A program made the translations under genes and the position numbers. 64,000 nucleotides of DNA from positions 52,640 through 116,639 of the forward strand of contig JAJZDW010000007.1 in the NCBI GenBank assembly GCA_021851405.1, written 5' to 3'. Source of the stretch: Pseudomonadota bacterium. GTDB lineage: Bacteria > Pseudomonadota > Gammaproteobacteria > Steroidobacterales > Steroidobacteraceae. Under the pieces are notes generated by a model that worked only from the letters and a program-made list of their open reading frames with translations, did no database searches and was not told the DNA's origin. Numbering within the stretch: the first letter of the stretch is position 1; every line of letters starts with the position of its first letter. Below, piece after piece: positions 9,504 to 18,474 of this stretch.

Positions 9504-10591
9504 GCCGGCTGATCCGCGCCGTCATCGACGCCGGCGCGCTCCGTCACAACCTCGAGGCGATCCGCGCGCGCGCCCCCGGAGCGCGCGTCATGGCGGTGGT
9601 CAAGGCGAATGCCTACGGTCACGGCCTGGTGCAGACCGCCCTCGCCCTCAAGAGCGCCGATGCGTTCGCCGTGGCGCGCCTGGAGGAGGGCGTGCGCCTG
9701 CGCGAGCGGGGCGTGCAGGCGCCGATCGTGCTGCTCGAGGGCGTGTTCGGCCCGGAGCAGCTGCGCGAGGCGCGTCAGCACCGGCTCGAGCTCGTGGTGC
9801 ACGATGCGCTGCAGGTCGAGCTGCTCGAGGCGGCGGGCGAGCCGCACTGCGCAGCGCTCTGGATCAAGATCGACACCGGCATGAACCGCCTCGGCTTTCG
9901 CCCCGAGGCCTTCCGGGCCGCCTATGAGCGCCTGTGCGTCCGGCAGCCGGCCGCGGGCGCGATCCGGCTCATGACCCACCTGGCGGCGGCGGATGATCCG
10001 GACGGATCCCTGACCGCCGAGCAGCTCAAGCGGTTCGCGGCGGCGACCGAGGGGATTGCCGCTGAGCGCAGCATCGCCAACTCCGCCGGCGTCTTCGGCG
10101 CCGTCTCCGTCGGTGGGCAGTGGGTGCGGCCGGGGCTCGCACTCTACGGCGCCTCGCCGCTGCCGAACCGTACCGCGCAGGCGCTCGGGCTGCGCCCGGT
10201 GATGCGGCTGGAGACTTCGGTGATCGCGGTGCGGCGGGTGCCGCGCGGGGAGACGGTCGGCTATGGCGCGACCTGGCGTGCCGAGCGCGATACGCTCGTG
10301 GCGATCGTGGCCGCCGGCTACGGCGACGGTCTGCCGCGCAGCCTGCCGAGCGGCACGCCGGTCTGCGTGGCCGGGCAGCGTGTGCCGCTCGTCGGCCGGG
10401 TGTCGATGGACATGATCGCCGTCGACGTGAGCACGCTCGAGACGGTGGGCGTCGGGACGCCGGTCACGCTCTGGGGCGAGGGGATCTCGGTCGAGGAAAT
10501 GGCCGGCTGGGCCGGCACCATTGCCTACGAGTTGCTCTGCGGCGTCAGCGAGCGGGTCCCGCTCGAGATCGCCGCCTCAGCCGCCGCTTAA
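9500..10591 (+). CDS. alr: alanine racemase
   Basis: A PLP enzyme interconverting L- and D-alanine, supplying D-Ala for peptidoglycan. The PLP lysine sits in VVKANAYGHG (Lys35), and the second catalytic base is the Tyr of GYGATWR near residue 255. The N-terminal TIM-barrel and C-terminal beta domain (GRVSMDMIAVDVS) are both present, and 363 residues is the usual length. The start is a GTG overlapping the dnaB stop. The dnaB-alr order is common in gammaproteobacteria. The 3' end overlaps the convergent FHA gene by 15 bases. Confidence 0.95.
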   Translation: MSRLIRAVIDAGALRHNLEAIRARAPGARVMAVVKANAYGHGLVQTALALKSADAFAVARLEEGVRLRERGVQAPIVLLEGVFGPEQLREARQHRLELVVHDALQVELLEAAGEPHCAALWIKIDTGMNRLGFRPEAFRAAYERLCVRQPAAGAIRLMTHLAAADDPDGSLTAEQLKRFAAATEGIAAERSIANSAGVFGAVSVGGQWVRPGLALYGASPLPNRTAQALGLRPVMRLETSVIAVRRVPRGETVGYGATWRAERDTLVAIVAAGYGDGLPRSLPSGTPVCVAGQRVPLVGRVSMDMIAVDVSTLETVGVGTPVTLWGEGISVEEMAGWAGTIAYELLCGVSERVPLEIAASAAA

Positions 10592-11272
10592 GAAAAACCC
10601 CATCTTCACGCCCGCGAGCTGAATCACGTCGTTATCGCGCAGCAGCGTCGGCTGCAGGCCGATCGGCGCGCCGTTGATGACCGGGAAGCGGTCCGGCTGG
10701 TCGCTGTCGACGTGCACGATGTAGTACCCGTCGGCGCGGCGGGTGATCGCCGCGACCTGCACGCCCGGGCGGCCGAGGGTGGTCAGCGTCTTGGTCAGCT
10801 CGAGCTCACGGCCCGCGAAGGCGCCCGAGAGCACCTGTAGCTTGGCGGGCTTGGGCGTTGCGGCCGCAGCGGCCGGCTTGCTGCCATTGGCCGCGGCGAC
10901 CGCCTCGGCGGCCGCGCGCAGCGCCTGCATGGGCCGGGCCGAGGGCTGGATCACCATCGTCTTCTCGAACTCGTCCTGCTGCTCGTCGTCTTCCATGAAG
11001 CGCAGCTGGTGGTGTCCGACGGTGATCACATCGCCGTGCTGCAGGGCATGCTTCTTGATCAGCTTGCCGTTGACGTAGGTGCCGTTGGTGCTGTTCAAAT
11101 CCTCGAGAAACGAGTCGTTGAGGATATTGATGACCAGCGAATGGTGGCCGCTGACGGCCGCATTGTCGATGCGGACGTCATTGTCCGGGAGGCGCCCGAC
11201 CGTATAACGCTCCTTGTTCATGTTGTATTCGGCCATTACCTGGCCGTCGAGGCTTAAGATCAACCTTGCCAT
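10577..11272 (-). CDS. FHA-domain protein
   Basis: A 231-residue cytoplasmic protein with an N-terminal forkhead-associated domain (about residues 18-90). The phosphothreonine-binding signature GRLPDNDVRID, SGHHSLV and NSTNGTYVNG is intact. An Ala/Pro-rich linker leads to a second, degenerate FHA-like fold (about 150-231: TLGRPGVQ, VINGAPI, DNDVIQLAG). ATG 11272 (MARLILSL) has GGGAG seven bases upstream; an 11-residue longer form is possible. It follows a PP2C-type phosphatase gene by about 20 bases on the same strand. The pair probably reads and reverses Ser/Thr phosphorylation, but no Hanks-type kinase is seen in the window. Confidence 0.88.
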   Translation of the reverse strand: MARLILSLDGQVMAEYNMNKERYTVGRLPDNDVRIDNAAVSGHHSLVINILNDSFLEDLNSTNGTYVNGKLIKKHALQHGDVITVGHHQLRFMEDDEQQDEFEKTMVIQPSARPMQALRAAAEAVAAANGSKPAAAAATPKPAKLQVLSGAFAGRELELTKTLTTLGRPGVQVAAITRRADGYYIVHVDSDQPDRFPVINGAPIGLQPTLLRDNDVIQLAGVKMGFFLSGG

Positions 11273-11292
11273 GCGTACTCTCCCGCCCCCCG

Positions 11293-12117
11293 TCAGCTGA
11301 ACCACTTACGGATCTTGTCGAGCACGTTCTGGCGGGCCGGAAACGCGTCCACCACGTGCGCCATCAGTACCGAGATGTTGTCCCGGCCCCCGTTATCGTT
11401 GGCCAGCTGAATCAGTTGCTTGGCGACTGTATCCAGATTATCACTAAACGTGTTTATCGTTAAATGGATGTCGTCATCCTCGATCATGTCCGAGAGTCCG
11501 TCGGAGCAGAGCATGAAGATCTCGTCCTTCTCGACCGGGATCTCGCGGATTTCGACCTCGACGCTCGGCTCGACGCCCAGGGCGCGGGTGACGTAGTTCT
11601 TGTTCGCCGCGCGCTGGGCCTCCTCGGCCGAGTACAGGCCACGGTCGACCAGCTCCTGCAGCAGCGAGTGATCCATGGTGATGCGCTCGAACTTCTCCCC
11701 GCGTGCCCGGTACAGGCGTGAGTCCCCGACGTGGGCGATCGTCACCCGGTTGTCGAAGAACAGCGCGGCGACCACCGTGGTCCCCATGCCTTCGCACTGC
11801 GCCTGGGTGTGGGCGGTCTGGTAGATGATCTTGTTGGCCCGGTGGATCGCATCGCGCAGGATGATGCTGGTGCGCGCGAGACCGGAGTCGGCATCGACGC
11901 TCTGCAGGTTCTCCCGCTCGAGGTGCTCGCGCACCATGGTGACGATGGTCTTGACCGCCAGGCCGCTGGCGACCTCGCCGGCCTTGTACCCGCCCATGCC
12001 GTCGGCCAGCACCAGCAGGCCGAGATCGGCATCCCCGGCAATGGTGTCCTCATTGTGCTCGCGCACCTTGCCGGTATCGGTCAGCCCGACGACGCGCAGT
12101 TTGTTCTTCAAACCCAT
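11293..12117 (-). CDS. PP2C-family serine/threonine phosphatase (Stp1/PrpC-like)
   Basis: A 274-residue metal-dependent phosphatase. PP2C motifs are complete: TDTGKVREHNEDT near the N-terminus, VLADGMGGYKAGEVAS (metal-binding Asp-Gly), VAHVGDSRLY-type AHVGDSRLY, MLCSDGLSDMI and the closing GGRDNISVL. There is no membrane segment, so it acts in the cytoplasm. It sits immediately upstream of the FHA gene. In bacteria such phosphatases counteract PknB-like kinases and also act in type VI secretion signalling, but neither partner is visible here. Confidence 0.92.
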   Translation of the reverse strand: MGLKNKLRVVGLTDTGKVREHNEDTIAGDADLGLLVLADGMGGYKAGEVASGLAVKTIVTMVREHLERENLQSVDADSGLARTSIILRDAIHRANKIIYQTAHTQAQCEGMGTTVVAALFFDNRVTIAHVGDSRLYRARGEKFERITMDHSLLQELVDRGLYSAEEAQRAANKNYVTRALGVEPSVEVEIREIPVEKDEIFMLCSDGLSDMIEDDDIHLTINTFSDNLDTVAKQLIQLANDNGGRDNISVLMAHVVDAFPARQNVLDKIRKWFS

Positions 12118-12301
12118 GCAGCGCCCTCAGGCGGTGTGCAGAACATTGATTTTCTTGACGAGCATGCCCAGCCGATCCCCGATCCCAGCCGCGATACGCT
12201 AGCATTGCTCGCGGTCCAGTCCGAGCGTCCGGTCACAAAAGCCGGCAGTGCCGCACATTTCCTGAAACATCCTAGCACCCAGCTGCGGTGCGAGCGTACC
12301 G

Positions 12302-13696
12302 ATGCCCCGAGCGAGCTCCCTCTTTCTGTGCAGCGCCTGCGGCGCGCAGACCCCCCAATGGCAGGGCAGCTGTCCGGCGTGCGGGGAGTGGAACGTGCTC
12401 GAGGAAGTGCGCGCGCCGCGGGCCGGGGGGCGCGCCCGCGCGCTCGCCCCCGCGGCCGAGCCGCTGGCGCTCGCGGCCGCCACGGCACCCGCCGAGCGCC
12501 TCGGCAGCGGCCTCGGGGAGCTCGACCGGGTCTTGGGCGGGGGCATCGTGCGGGGGTCCGTGACGCTGCTCGGCGGGGATCCGGGCATCGGCAAATCGAC
12601 GCTGCTGCTGCAGGTGGCGGCCCACGCCGCCGCCGGGGCAGCGGTGCTCTACGCCACGGGTGAGGAGTCCGGCGCCCAGGTCGCGCTGCGTGCGCGGCGG
12701 CTTGGCCTCACCGCCGCGGCGCTCGAGGTGTTGCCCGAGACGCGCCTCGAGAGCGTGCTGGAGCGGGCCACAGCGCGCCGAGCATCGCTCCTGGTCGTCG
12801 ATTCGATCCAGACGGTCGAGTCCGGGGCGCTCGAGAGCGCCCCCGGATCGGTCTCGCAGCTGAAGGACTGCGCCGCCCAGCTGGTGCGTTTCGCCAAGAG
12901 CAGCGCCACGGCCGTGTTCCTCATCGGGCACGTCACCAAGGACGGCTCGATCGCCGGTCCGCGGGTGCTCGAGCACCTGGTGGACACCGTGCTGTATTTC
13001 GAGAGCGAGACGGCGAGCCGCTACCGCATCGTGCGCGCCACCAAGAACCGCTTCGGGGCGGTCAATGAACTCGGCTTCTTCGCCATGACCGAGGGCGGGT
13101 TGCGCGAGGTGCGCAACCCCTCGGCCATCTTCCTCGCGCGGGCCCCGGAGCCGGCGGCCGGCAGCATCGTCACGGTCACGCGCGACGGTGGACGGCCGCT
13201 GCTGATCGAGCTGCAGGCGCTGGTGGATCGGATGCGGTTCGGGGCGCCGCGGCGCATCGCCCAGGGGCTCGACGCCAACCGCCTCGCCATGCTGCTGGCC
13301 GTCATGAACCGCCATGCGGGCGTCTCGCTGCAGGAGCACGACGTGTTCGTCAACGCCGTCGGCGGCGTGCGCATCGAGGAGACCGCGTGGGATCTGCCGG
13401 TGGTGATCGCGCTGGCCTCGAGTCTCGCCGAGCGGATCGTGCCGGGCACGGTGGTGGCGTTCGGGGAGCTCGGCCTGACCGGCGAGGTGCGCCCCGTCGC
13501 CTACGGCGAGGAGCGGTTGCAGGAGGCGCTGAAGCAGGGCTTCCAGTGCGCGCTCGTGCCGCGCGACAACGCGCCGCGTCGGCCCATCGAGGGACTGCGG
13601 GTCGTGCCGGTGGCGCGCATCGATGAGGCGCTCGCGGCCGCCTTCAATGCGATGGCGCCGGCGGCACCGGCGGCGCGTGCACCCGCACGGTCTTGA
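12302..13696 (+). CDS. radA: DNA repair protein RadA
   Basis: A 464-residue RecA-like branch-migration protein. The N-terminal C4 zinc finger (CSACGAQTP...CPACGEWN, residues 10-29) is followed by Walker A GGDPGIGKST, the RadA-specific ATKNRFGAVNELGFF motif, and a C-terminal Lon-like domain. The gene stands alone on the plus strand between the divergent PP2C gene and a convergent CorC-type gene. Its last 53 bases overlap the end of the CorC-type gene on the other strand. Confidence 0.95.
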   Translation: MPRASSLFLCSACGAQTPQWQGSCPACGEWNVLEEVRAPRAGGRARALAPAAEPLALAAATAPAERLGSGLGELDRVLGGGIVRGSVTLLGGDPGIGKSTLLLQVAAHAAAGAAVLYATGEESGAQVALRARRLGLTAAALEVLPETRLESVLERATARRASLLVVDSIQTVESGALESAPGSVSQLKDCAAQLVRFAKSSATAVFLIGHVTKDGSIAGPRVLEHLVDTVLYFESETASRYRIVRATKNRFGAVNELGFFAMTEGGLREVRNPSAIFLARAPEPAAGSIVTVTRDGGRPLLIELQALVDRMRFGAPRRIAQGLDANRLAMLLAVMNRHAGVSLQEHDVFVNAVGGVRIEETAWDLPVVIALASSLAERIVPGTVVAFGELGLTGEVRPVAYGEERLQEALKQGFQCALVPRDNAPRRPIEGLRVVPVARIDEALAAAFNAMAPAAPAARAPARS

Positions 13697-14930
13697 TCGC
13701 GTTGTCGGCGATCTGCAGGACCTCGAAGAGGTACGGGCCGACCTTCAGGGTCGTGCCCGGGGCGGGGATGGTCTCGAGCCGCTCGATCAGCAGTCCGTTC
13801 ACCGTCTTCGGCCCATCGGTCGGCAGCTGCCACTGCAGCGCCCGGTTCACCGCCCGCAGCGTCGCCCCGCCATTGATGATGTAGACCTCCGGTTGCTCGG
13901 CGTAGATGTCTCGATGCGAGATGGTGGCCGGGTCGGTGGTGAACTCCCCGACGATCTCCTCCAGGATGTCCTCGAGCGTCACTAAGCCCTCGATGTCCCC
14001 GTACTCGTTGACGACGAAGGCGAGGCGGCGCCGGTTGCGCTGAAAGTGCGCCAGCTGCACGTTGAGCGAGGTGCCCTCGGGGATGAAGTACGGCTCGCGC
14101 GCGCGGGCCATCTCCTCCAGGCGCTCACGGGAGAGCGTGCCGCGCACCAGTTCGTGCGCGATGCGCTTCATGTGCAGCACCCCGACTAAGCTGTCCAGTT
14201 CCCCGTCGAATACCGGCACGCGGGTGTGTGGCGTGCGCTCGAGCTGCTCGAGCACCTCGTCCCAGCTCTGCGCCAGGTCGATCCCGGCGATCTCCTGGCG
14301 CGGGATCATGATGTCGTTGACGGTGATCTGGCCGAGATCGAGGATCGACAGCAGCATCTGTCGGTGGCGCGCCGGGATCATCGGACCGGCCTCGGCCACC
14401 GCGGTGCGCAGCTCCTCGGTGCTCAGCATCTGGCCGGCCGGGGAGGTCTTCACCACCCCCACCGCGCGCAGCAGCCCGTAGGAGATGCCGTTGGTCACGG
14501 TGAGGAACGGGCGGGCGAGGAACACCAGCACCCGGTAGACGCGCGCGGCGCGCAGCGCGGAGGTCTCCGGGTGCGCCGCGGCGTAGATCTTCGGCGTCAG
14601 CTCCCCGAACACGATCACCACCAGCGTCAGCAGCACCCCGGTGGCCGGCACCGCGTAGCGGTAGCCGGTGCGCTCGGCGAGCAGCGTCGCGATCGCCGCG
14701 GCGAACACGTTCGCCGCCGCCACGATCACCAGGTTCGCCCCCAGCCACTCGTCGGGCTTGCGCAGCAGGCGCTCGAGGAGCTTCGCGGTGCCCTGGCCGG
14801 CCTGGGCACGGTGGCGGATGCGGTAGCGGTTCACCGAGAGCATCGCCACCTCGGTGCCGGAGGAGAAGGCGATGATGGCGATCAGCCAGAGCAGAGCGAT
14901 GAGCAGCAGCGGTACGGATACAGCGGACAA
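13644..14930 (-). CDS. HlyC/CorC-family (CNNM) ion transporter with CBS pair
   Basis: A 428-residue inner-membrane protein. The N-terminal CNNM/DUF21 domain has about four hydrophobic helices (LLLIALLWLIAIIAFSSG, LVIVAAANVFAAAIATLL, GVLLTLVVIVFGELTPKIY). It is followed by a CBS-domain pair (about 195-330, ILDLGQITVNDIMIPR, TRVPVFDGELDSLVGVLH) and a C-terminal CorC_HlyC domain (about 340-420). The family includes Mg2+/Co2+ export proteins such as YfjD/CorC relatives; direction and ion cannot be read from sequence. It is divergent from ffh with a 56-base intergenic region. Confidence 0.9.
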   Translation of the reverse strand: MSAVSVPLLLIALLWLIAIIAFSSGTEVAMLSVNRYRIRHRAQAGQGTAKLLERLLRKPDEWLGANLVIVAAANVFAAAIATLLAERTGYRYAVPATGVLLTLVVIVFGELTPKIYAAAHPETSALRAARVYRVLVFLARPFLTVTNGISYGLLRAVGVVKTSPAGQMLSTEELRTAVAEAGPMIPARHRQMLLSILDLGQITVNDIMIPRQEIAGIDLAQSWDEVLEQLERTPHTRVPVFDGELDSLVGVLHMKRIAHELVRGTLSRERLEEMARAREPYFIPEGTSLNVQLAHFQRNRRRLAFVVNEYGDIEGLVTLEDILEEIVGEFTTDPATISHRDIYAEQPEVYIINGGATLRAVNRALQWQLPTDGPKTVNGLLIERLETIPAPGTTLKVGPYLFEVLQIADNAIKTVRVHAPPVPPAPSH

Positions 14931-14950
14931 GTGCGGGCCCTCCTTGGCCC

Positions 14951-14956
14951 TATAAT
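14951..14956 (+). promoter_or_regulatory. probable -10 box of the ffh promoter
   Basis: A perfect TATAAT lies 31 bases before the ffh start in the short divergent spacer. No good -35 hexamer stands 16-18 bases upstream (the position holds CAAGTG), so this is a -10 match only. Confidence 0.45.
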
Positions 14957-14986
14957 GGCTGCCCGAACCGAATTCGTCACATCAGC

Positions 14987-16327
14987 ATGTTCGAAGCCCT
15001 CACCACCCGCCTCTCCCGGACCCTCGAGACGCTGCGCGGCCGCGGCCGGATCACCGAGGAGAACATCGGCGCGGCGCTGCGCGAGGTGCGCGTGGCGCTG
15101 CTCGAGGCCGACGTCGCGCTGCCGGTGGTCAAGACGTTCATCGATGCGGTCAAGGCCCGCGCCCTCGGGGCCGAAGTGGCCCAGAGCCTCACCCCGGGAC
15201 AGGCCTTCATCGGCATCCTGCACCGGGAACTCGTCACGCTCATGGGCAGCGCCGAGGCGGGGTTCACGCTGCGCGCCCAGCCCCCGGTGGTGGTGCTGCT
15301 CGCCGGGCTACAGGGGGCGGGCAAGACCACCTCGGCGGCCAAGCTCGCCCGCTGGCTGATCGAGACGCAGAAAAAGCGCGTCGCGCTGGTGAGCACCGAC
15401 GTGCGCCGCCCGGCGGCGATGCTGCAGCTGCAGCGTCTGGCCGAGCAGGTCCAGGCGCATTACGTGGCGGCCGATCCGGCGGCGACGCCCGCGCTCATCG
15501 CGCGTGCGGCGCTGGAGGAGGCCCGCCGCGGGGTGTTCGACGTGCTGATCGTCGATACCGCGGGCCGGCTGCACGTCGATGAGGCGCTCATGGAGGAGGT
15601 GCGCGAGATCGACCGGGCCGTGCAGCCTGCCGAGCGGCTGTTCGTGGTGGACGCCATGGCCGGCCAGGATGCGGTCAATGCCGCACGCGCCTTCGGCGCG
15701 GCACTCGATCTGACCGGCATCCTGCTCACCAAGGCCGACGGCGATGCGCGCGGCGGCGCGGCGCTCTCGGTGCGCCAGATCACGGGCCAGCCCATCGTGT
15801 TCGTCGGCGTCGGGGAGAAGACCGAGGCGCTCGCGCCCTTCGACCCGCAGCGCATGGCCTCGCGCATCCTCGGTATGGGCGATGTGGTGAGCTTGGTCGA
15901 GCAGGTGCACCAGCAGGTCGACCGGGAGTCCGCCGAGCGGCTGGCCCGCAAGGTGGTCAAGGGCAAGGGGTTTCATCTCGGGGACCTCAGGAGCCAGCTC
16001 GAGCAGGTGCAGAAGATGGGCGGCCTTGCCTCGCTCATGGACAAGCTGCCCACCGCGGCGCAGAAGGGGGCGCTCTCCGCCGAGCAGGGCGATCGCGACG
16101 TGCGTCGCCAGATCGCCATCATCAATTCCATGACCCCGCGCGAGCGGGTGCATCCGGCGCTGATCGACGGCTCGCGCCGCCGGCGCATCGCGCGCGGCGC
16201 CGGGGTGCAGGTCCAGGACGTCAACCGCCTGATGAAGCAATTCCAGCAGATGCAGCGGATGATGAAGCAGATGCGCGGCGGGCGGCTGCGCCAGATGCTG
16301 GGGGCGCTGCAGGGGAAAATGCCCTGA
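14987..16327 (+). CDS. ffh: signal recognition particle protein Ffh (SRP54)
   Basis: The 446-residue GTPase of the signal recognition particle, which targets inner-membrane proteins co-translationally. An N domain is followed by the G domain with LAGLQGAGKTTSAAKLA near residue 105, DVRRPAA, DTAGRLHVDEAL, TKADGDARGG and FVGVGEKTEAL. The methionine-rich M domain follows (about 300-446, QQMQRMMKQMRGGR). The motif NSMTPRER with the adjacent Arg-rich helix binds 4.5S RNA. It precedes the rpsP-rimM-trmD-rplS operon. The 4.5S RNA gene is not seen in the window. Confidence 0.96.
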   Translation: MFEALTTRLSRTLETLRGRGRITEENIGAALREVRVALLEADVALPVVKTFIDAVKARALGAEVAQSLTPGQAFIGILHRELVTLMGSAEAGFTLRAQPPVVVLLAGLQGAGKTTSAAKLARWLIETQKKRVALVSTDVRRPAAMLQLQRLAEQVQAHYVAADPAATPALIARAALEEARRGVFDVLIVDTAGRLHVDEALMEEVREIDRAVQPAERLFVVDAMAGQDAVNAARAFGAALDLTGILLTKADGDARGGAALSVRQITGQPIVFVGVGEKTEALAPFDPQRMASRILGMGDVVSLVEQVHQQVDRESAERLARKVVKGKGFHLGDLRSQLEQVQKMGGLASLMDKLPTAAQKGALSAEQGDRDVRRQIAIINSMTPRERVHPALIDGSRRRRIARGAGVQVQDVNRLMKQFQQMQRMMKQMRGGRLRQMLGALQGKMP

Positions 16328-16502
16328 TCGGCGCGCCTCGGTGCGCTCCGGCGAGAGGGCCTGCGGGCCATCGCCGGCCCTTCGGGTTAAAATTACCGCG
16401 AACCCCTTTCGGATCAGGCGATAAGCCCGTAGAATCCGCGCTCTTTTTTGAGGGGCGGTGCCGCGGGCCCGTCCGGATTGGCCATTTGAGAGCGACAAGA
16501 CC

Positions 16503-16757
16503 ATGGTAACCATTCGTCTGACCCGGCGCGGGGCGCGGAATCAGCCCTTTTATCACGTCGTGGTGACGGACAGCCGCAAGCGCCAGGGCGGAGCCAGCCT
16601 CGAGAACGTCGGGTTCTTCAACCCCGTTGCCGGCGGCAATGAGCTCAAGCTGAAGCTCGACCTACCCCGTATCGAGTACTGGGTCGGTCAGGGCGCCCAG
16701 CCGTCCGAGCGGGTGCGCTCGCTGCTGTCCTCCTATCGGAAGCAGGCGACGGCCTGA
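16503..16757 (+). CDS. rpsP: 30S ribosomal protein bS16
   Basis: An 84-residue protein of the 30S body. MVTIRLTRRGARNQPFYH and the block VGFFNPVA are diagnostic. ATG 16503 matches the family start; a longer in-frame opening upstream is not supported. The 175-base gap after ffh contains a TAGAAT near 16432 that could serve as a -10, with a poor -35. It is the first gene of the rpsP-rimM-trmD-rplS operon. Confidence 0.96.
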   Translation: MVTIRLTRRGARNQPFYHVVVTDSRKRQGGASLENVGFFNPVAGGNELKLKLDLPRIEYWVGQGAQPSERVRSLLSSYRKQATA

Positions 16758-16780
16758 CGGTCGCTGCCCTGACGGGACCC

Positions 16781-17314
16781 GTGGTGACCGCCCGCTCCCC
16801 CTGGGTCGAGCTCGGGCGCATCGGGGCGCCGTTCGGGCTGGCCGGGTGGGTGCACGTGGCGTCCTTCACGGACCCCCCCGAAGCACTGCTCGAGTACCGT
16901 CAGTGGCGTCTGGCACGGGCCACGGGCGAGGTGTTCGCCCTGCGGCTCGAGGACGGACGGCCGCACGGCAATTCGGTGGTGGTGCGGCTGCAGGGCATCG
17001 AGGATCGCGACGCGGCGGCCCGGCTGACCGGGGCGCTGATCGAGGTCGAGCGCAGCGCGCTGCCTGAGCTCGGTGAGCGGCAGCACTATTGCACCGACTT
17101 GCTCGGCTGCGAGGTGTACAACACCGAGGGCTGCCGGCTCGGCACGGTGAGTTATTTCGTCGACGCGCCCGCGGGGGCCGTCATGGTGGTAGAGGACGGT
17201 GGCGGTGAGCTGCCGGCACGCGAACACTGGGTGCTGGCGGATCCGTCGCATCTGCTCGAGGTCGATCTGGCTGCCGGGCGGGTGCGAGTGGACTGGCCGG
17301 CGACGCTGGAGTAG
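16781..17314 (+). CDS. rimM: ribosome maturation factor RimM
   Basis: A 177-residue 30S assembly factor acting on the 16S 3' domain with uS19. The N-domain (ELGRIGAPFGLAGWVHV) and the C-terminal PRC-barrel (LLGCEVYNTEGCRLGTV, HWVLADPSHLLEVDLAAGRVRVDWP) are both present. The central PRC linker differs from the usual IPFV pattern but domain order and length are normal. The GTG start lies 23 bases after rpsP, and trmD begins 41 bases after its stop. Confidence 0.93.
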   Translation: MVTARSPWVELGRIGAPFGLAGWVHVASFTDPPEALLEYRQWRLARATGEVFALRLEDGRPHGNSVVVRLQGIEDRDAAARLTGALIEVERSALPELGERQHYCTDLLGCEVYNTEGCRLGTVSYFVDAPAGAVMVVEDGGGELPAREHWVLADPSHLLEVDLAAGRVRVDWPATLE

Positions 17315-17355
17315 CACGCCGGGCACACTGAGTGCGCCGTGCGGATGGGCGTTCC

Positions 17356-18114
17356 ATGCAGATCGAAGTGGTCACGCTGTTTCCGCCGATGATCACCGGG
17401 GCCTTGCGCTTCGGCGTGGTGGGACGGGCGCTCGTGAGCGGGCGGCTGGCGGTGGGCACGGAGGATCCGCGCGAGCACACGCGCGACGTGCACCGCACGG
17501 TGGATGATCGGCCGTACGGCGGCGGTCCCGGCATGGTGCTGAAGCCCGAGCCGATGCTCGCGGCGATCCGCGCCGCGGCGGCACGGCTGCCCCAGGGCAG
17601 CCCTCGGGTGTGCCTCTCGGCGCAGGGCGAGCGCTTCACCCAGGCGATGGCCGGGGAGTTCGCGGCCCTGCCGGGGTTGATGCTCGTGGCCGGACGCTAC
17701 GAGGGCCTGGACGAGCGAGTGATCGAGCTCGGGATCGATCGGGAAGTGTCGATTGGCGATTACGTGCTCTCGGGCGGGGAGCTGCCGGCGCTGGCGGTGA
17801 TTGACGCCGTGGCGCGGCTGCTGCCGGGAGTGTTGGGAGATGAGCGCTCCAGCGAGTGCGATTCGTTCTCGCAGGGGCTGCTCGACTGGCCGCATTACAC
17901 CCGGCCGGAAGTGTTCGAAGGCCTGGAGGTGCCCCAGGTGCTCTTGTCGGGCCATCACGCCGACATCGAGCGCTGGCGGCTCGCCCAGGCGGTGGCGCGC
18001 ACGTGGCGGCGCCGCCCGGATTTGGTGCGCGGGCAGGTGCTGCAGCCCGACGCGCAGCGGTTACTGAACGAGCTCCTGACCGCAGAGGCGGGCCGGGGCG
18101 ATGATCGAGGATGA
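17356..18114 (+). CDS. trmD: tRNA (guanine-37-N1)-methyltransferase TrmD
   Basis: A SPOUT-class enzyme methylating G37 next to the anticodon to prevent frameshifting. The family start [12 protein letters not shown] is at ATG 17356 (252 residues). The SAM knot shows [15 protein letters not shown] and [19 protein letters not shown], and [11 protein letters not shown] supplies the substrate loop. The usual C-terminal helical domain follows. A longer in-frame GTG at 17332 is rejected because it precedes the conserved start. The 3' end comes within 4 bases of the rplS start. Confidence 0.96.
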   Translation: MQIEVVTLFPPMITGALRFGVVGRALVSGRLAVGTEDPREHTRDVHRTVDDRPYGGGPGMVLKPEPMLAAIRAAAARLPQGSPRVCLSAQGERFTQAMAGEFAALPGLMLVAGRYEGLDERVIELGIDREVSIGDYVLSGGELPALAVIDAVARLLPGVLGDERSSECDSFSQGLLDWPHYTRPEVFEGLEVPQVLLSGHHADIERWRLAQAVARTWRRRPDLVRGQVLQPDAQRLLNELLTAEAGRGDDRG

Positions 18115-18118
18115 GACC

Positions 18119-18463
18119 ATGAGCAACATCATTCAAACACTCGAAAAAGAACGCATGACCCGCAAGGTCCCGGACTTCAAGCCCGGCGACACCGTGGTCG
18201 TGCAGGTGAAGGTGGTCGAAGGCGACCGTGAGCGCGTGCAGGCCTATGAGGGCGTCGTCATCGCCATCAGCAACCGGGGCCTGAACTCCTCGTTCACGGT
18301 GCGCAAGATCTCCCACGGCGAGGGCGTCGAGCGCGTCTTCCAGACCCACAGCCCGGCGATCAGCGACATCACCATCAAGCGTCGCGGCCAGGTGCGTCGC
18401 GCCAAGCTGTACTACCTGCGTGAGCGCTCGGGCAAGGCCGCGAGGATCGAAGAGAAGGTCTGA
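18119..18463 (+). CDS. rplS: 50S ribosomal protein bL19
   Basis: A 114-residue protein at the 30S-50S interface. [43 protein letters not shown] and the C-terminal [18 protein letters not shown] are the family blocks. ATG 18119 has GAGG in its leader. An in-frame ATG at 18101 inside trmD would add six residues and is less likely. It closes the rpsP operon; sppA follows after 11 bases. Confidence 0.96.
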   Translation: MSNIIQTLEKERMTRKVPDFKPGDTVVVQVKVVEGDRERVQAYEGVVIAISNRGLNSSFTVRKISHGEGVERVFQTHSPAISDITIKRRGQVRRAKLYYLRERSGKAARIEEKV

Positions 18464-18474
18464 CGCACCCGCCC

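Noticed and set aside
16381..16500. Riboswitch or terminator between ffh and rpsP
   Set aside because: A 6-bp stem (AGGGCC/GGCCCT) and a short T-run are present but not positioned together; no known riboswitch pattern was seen.
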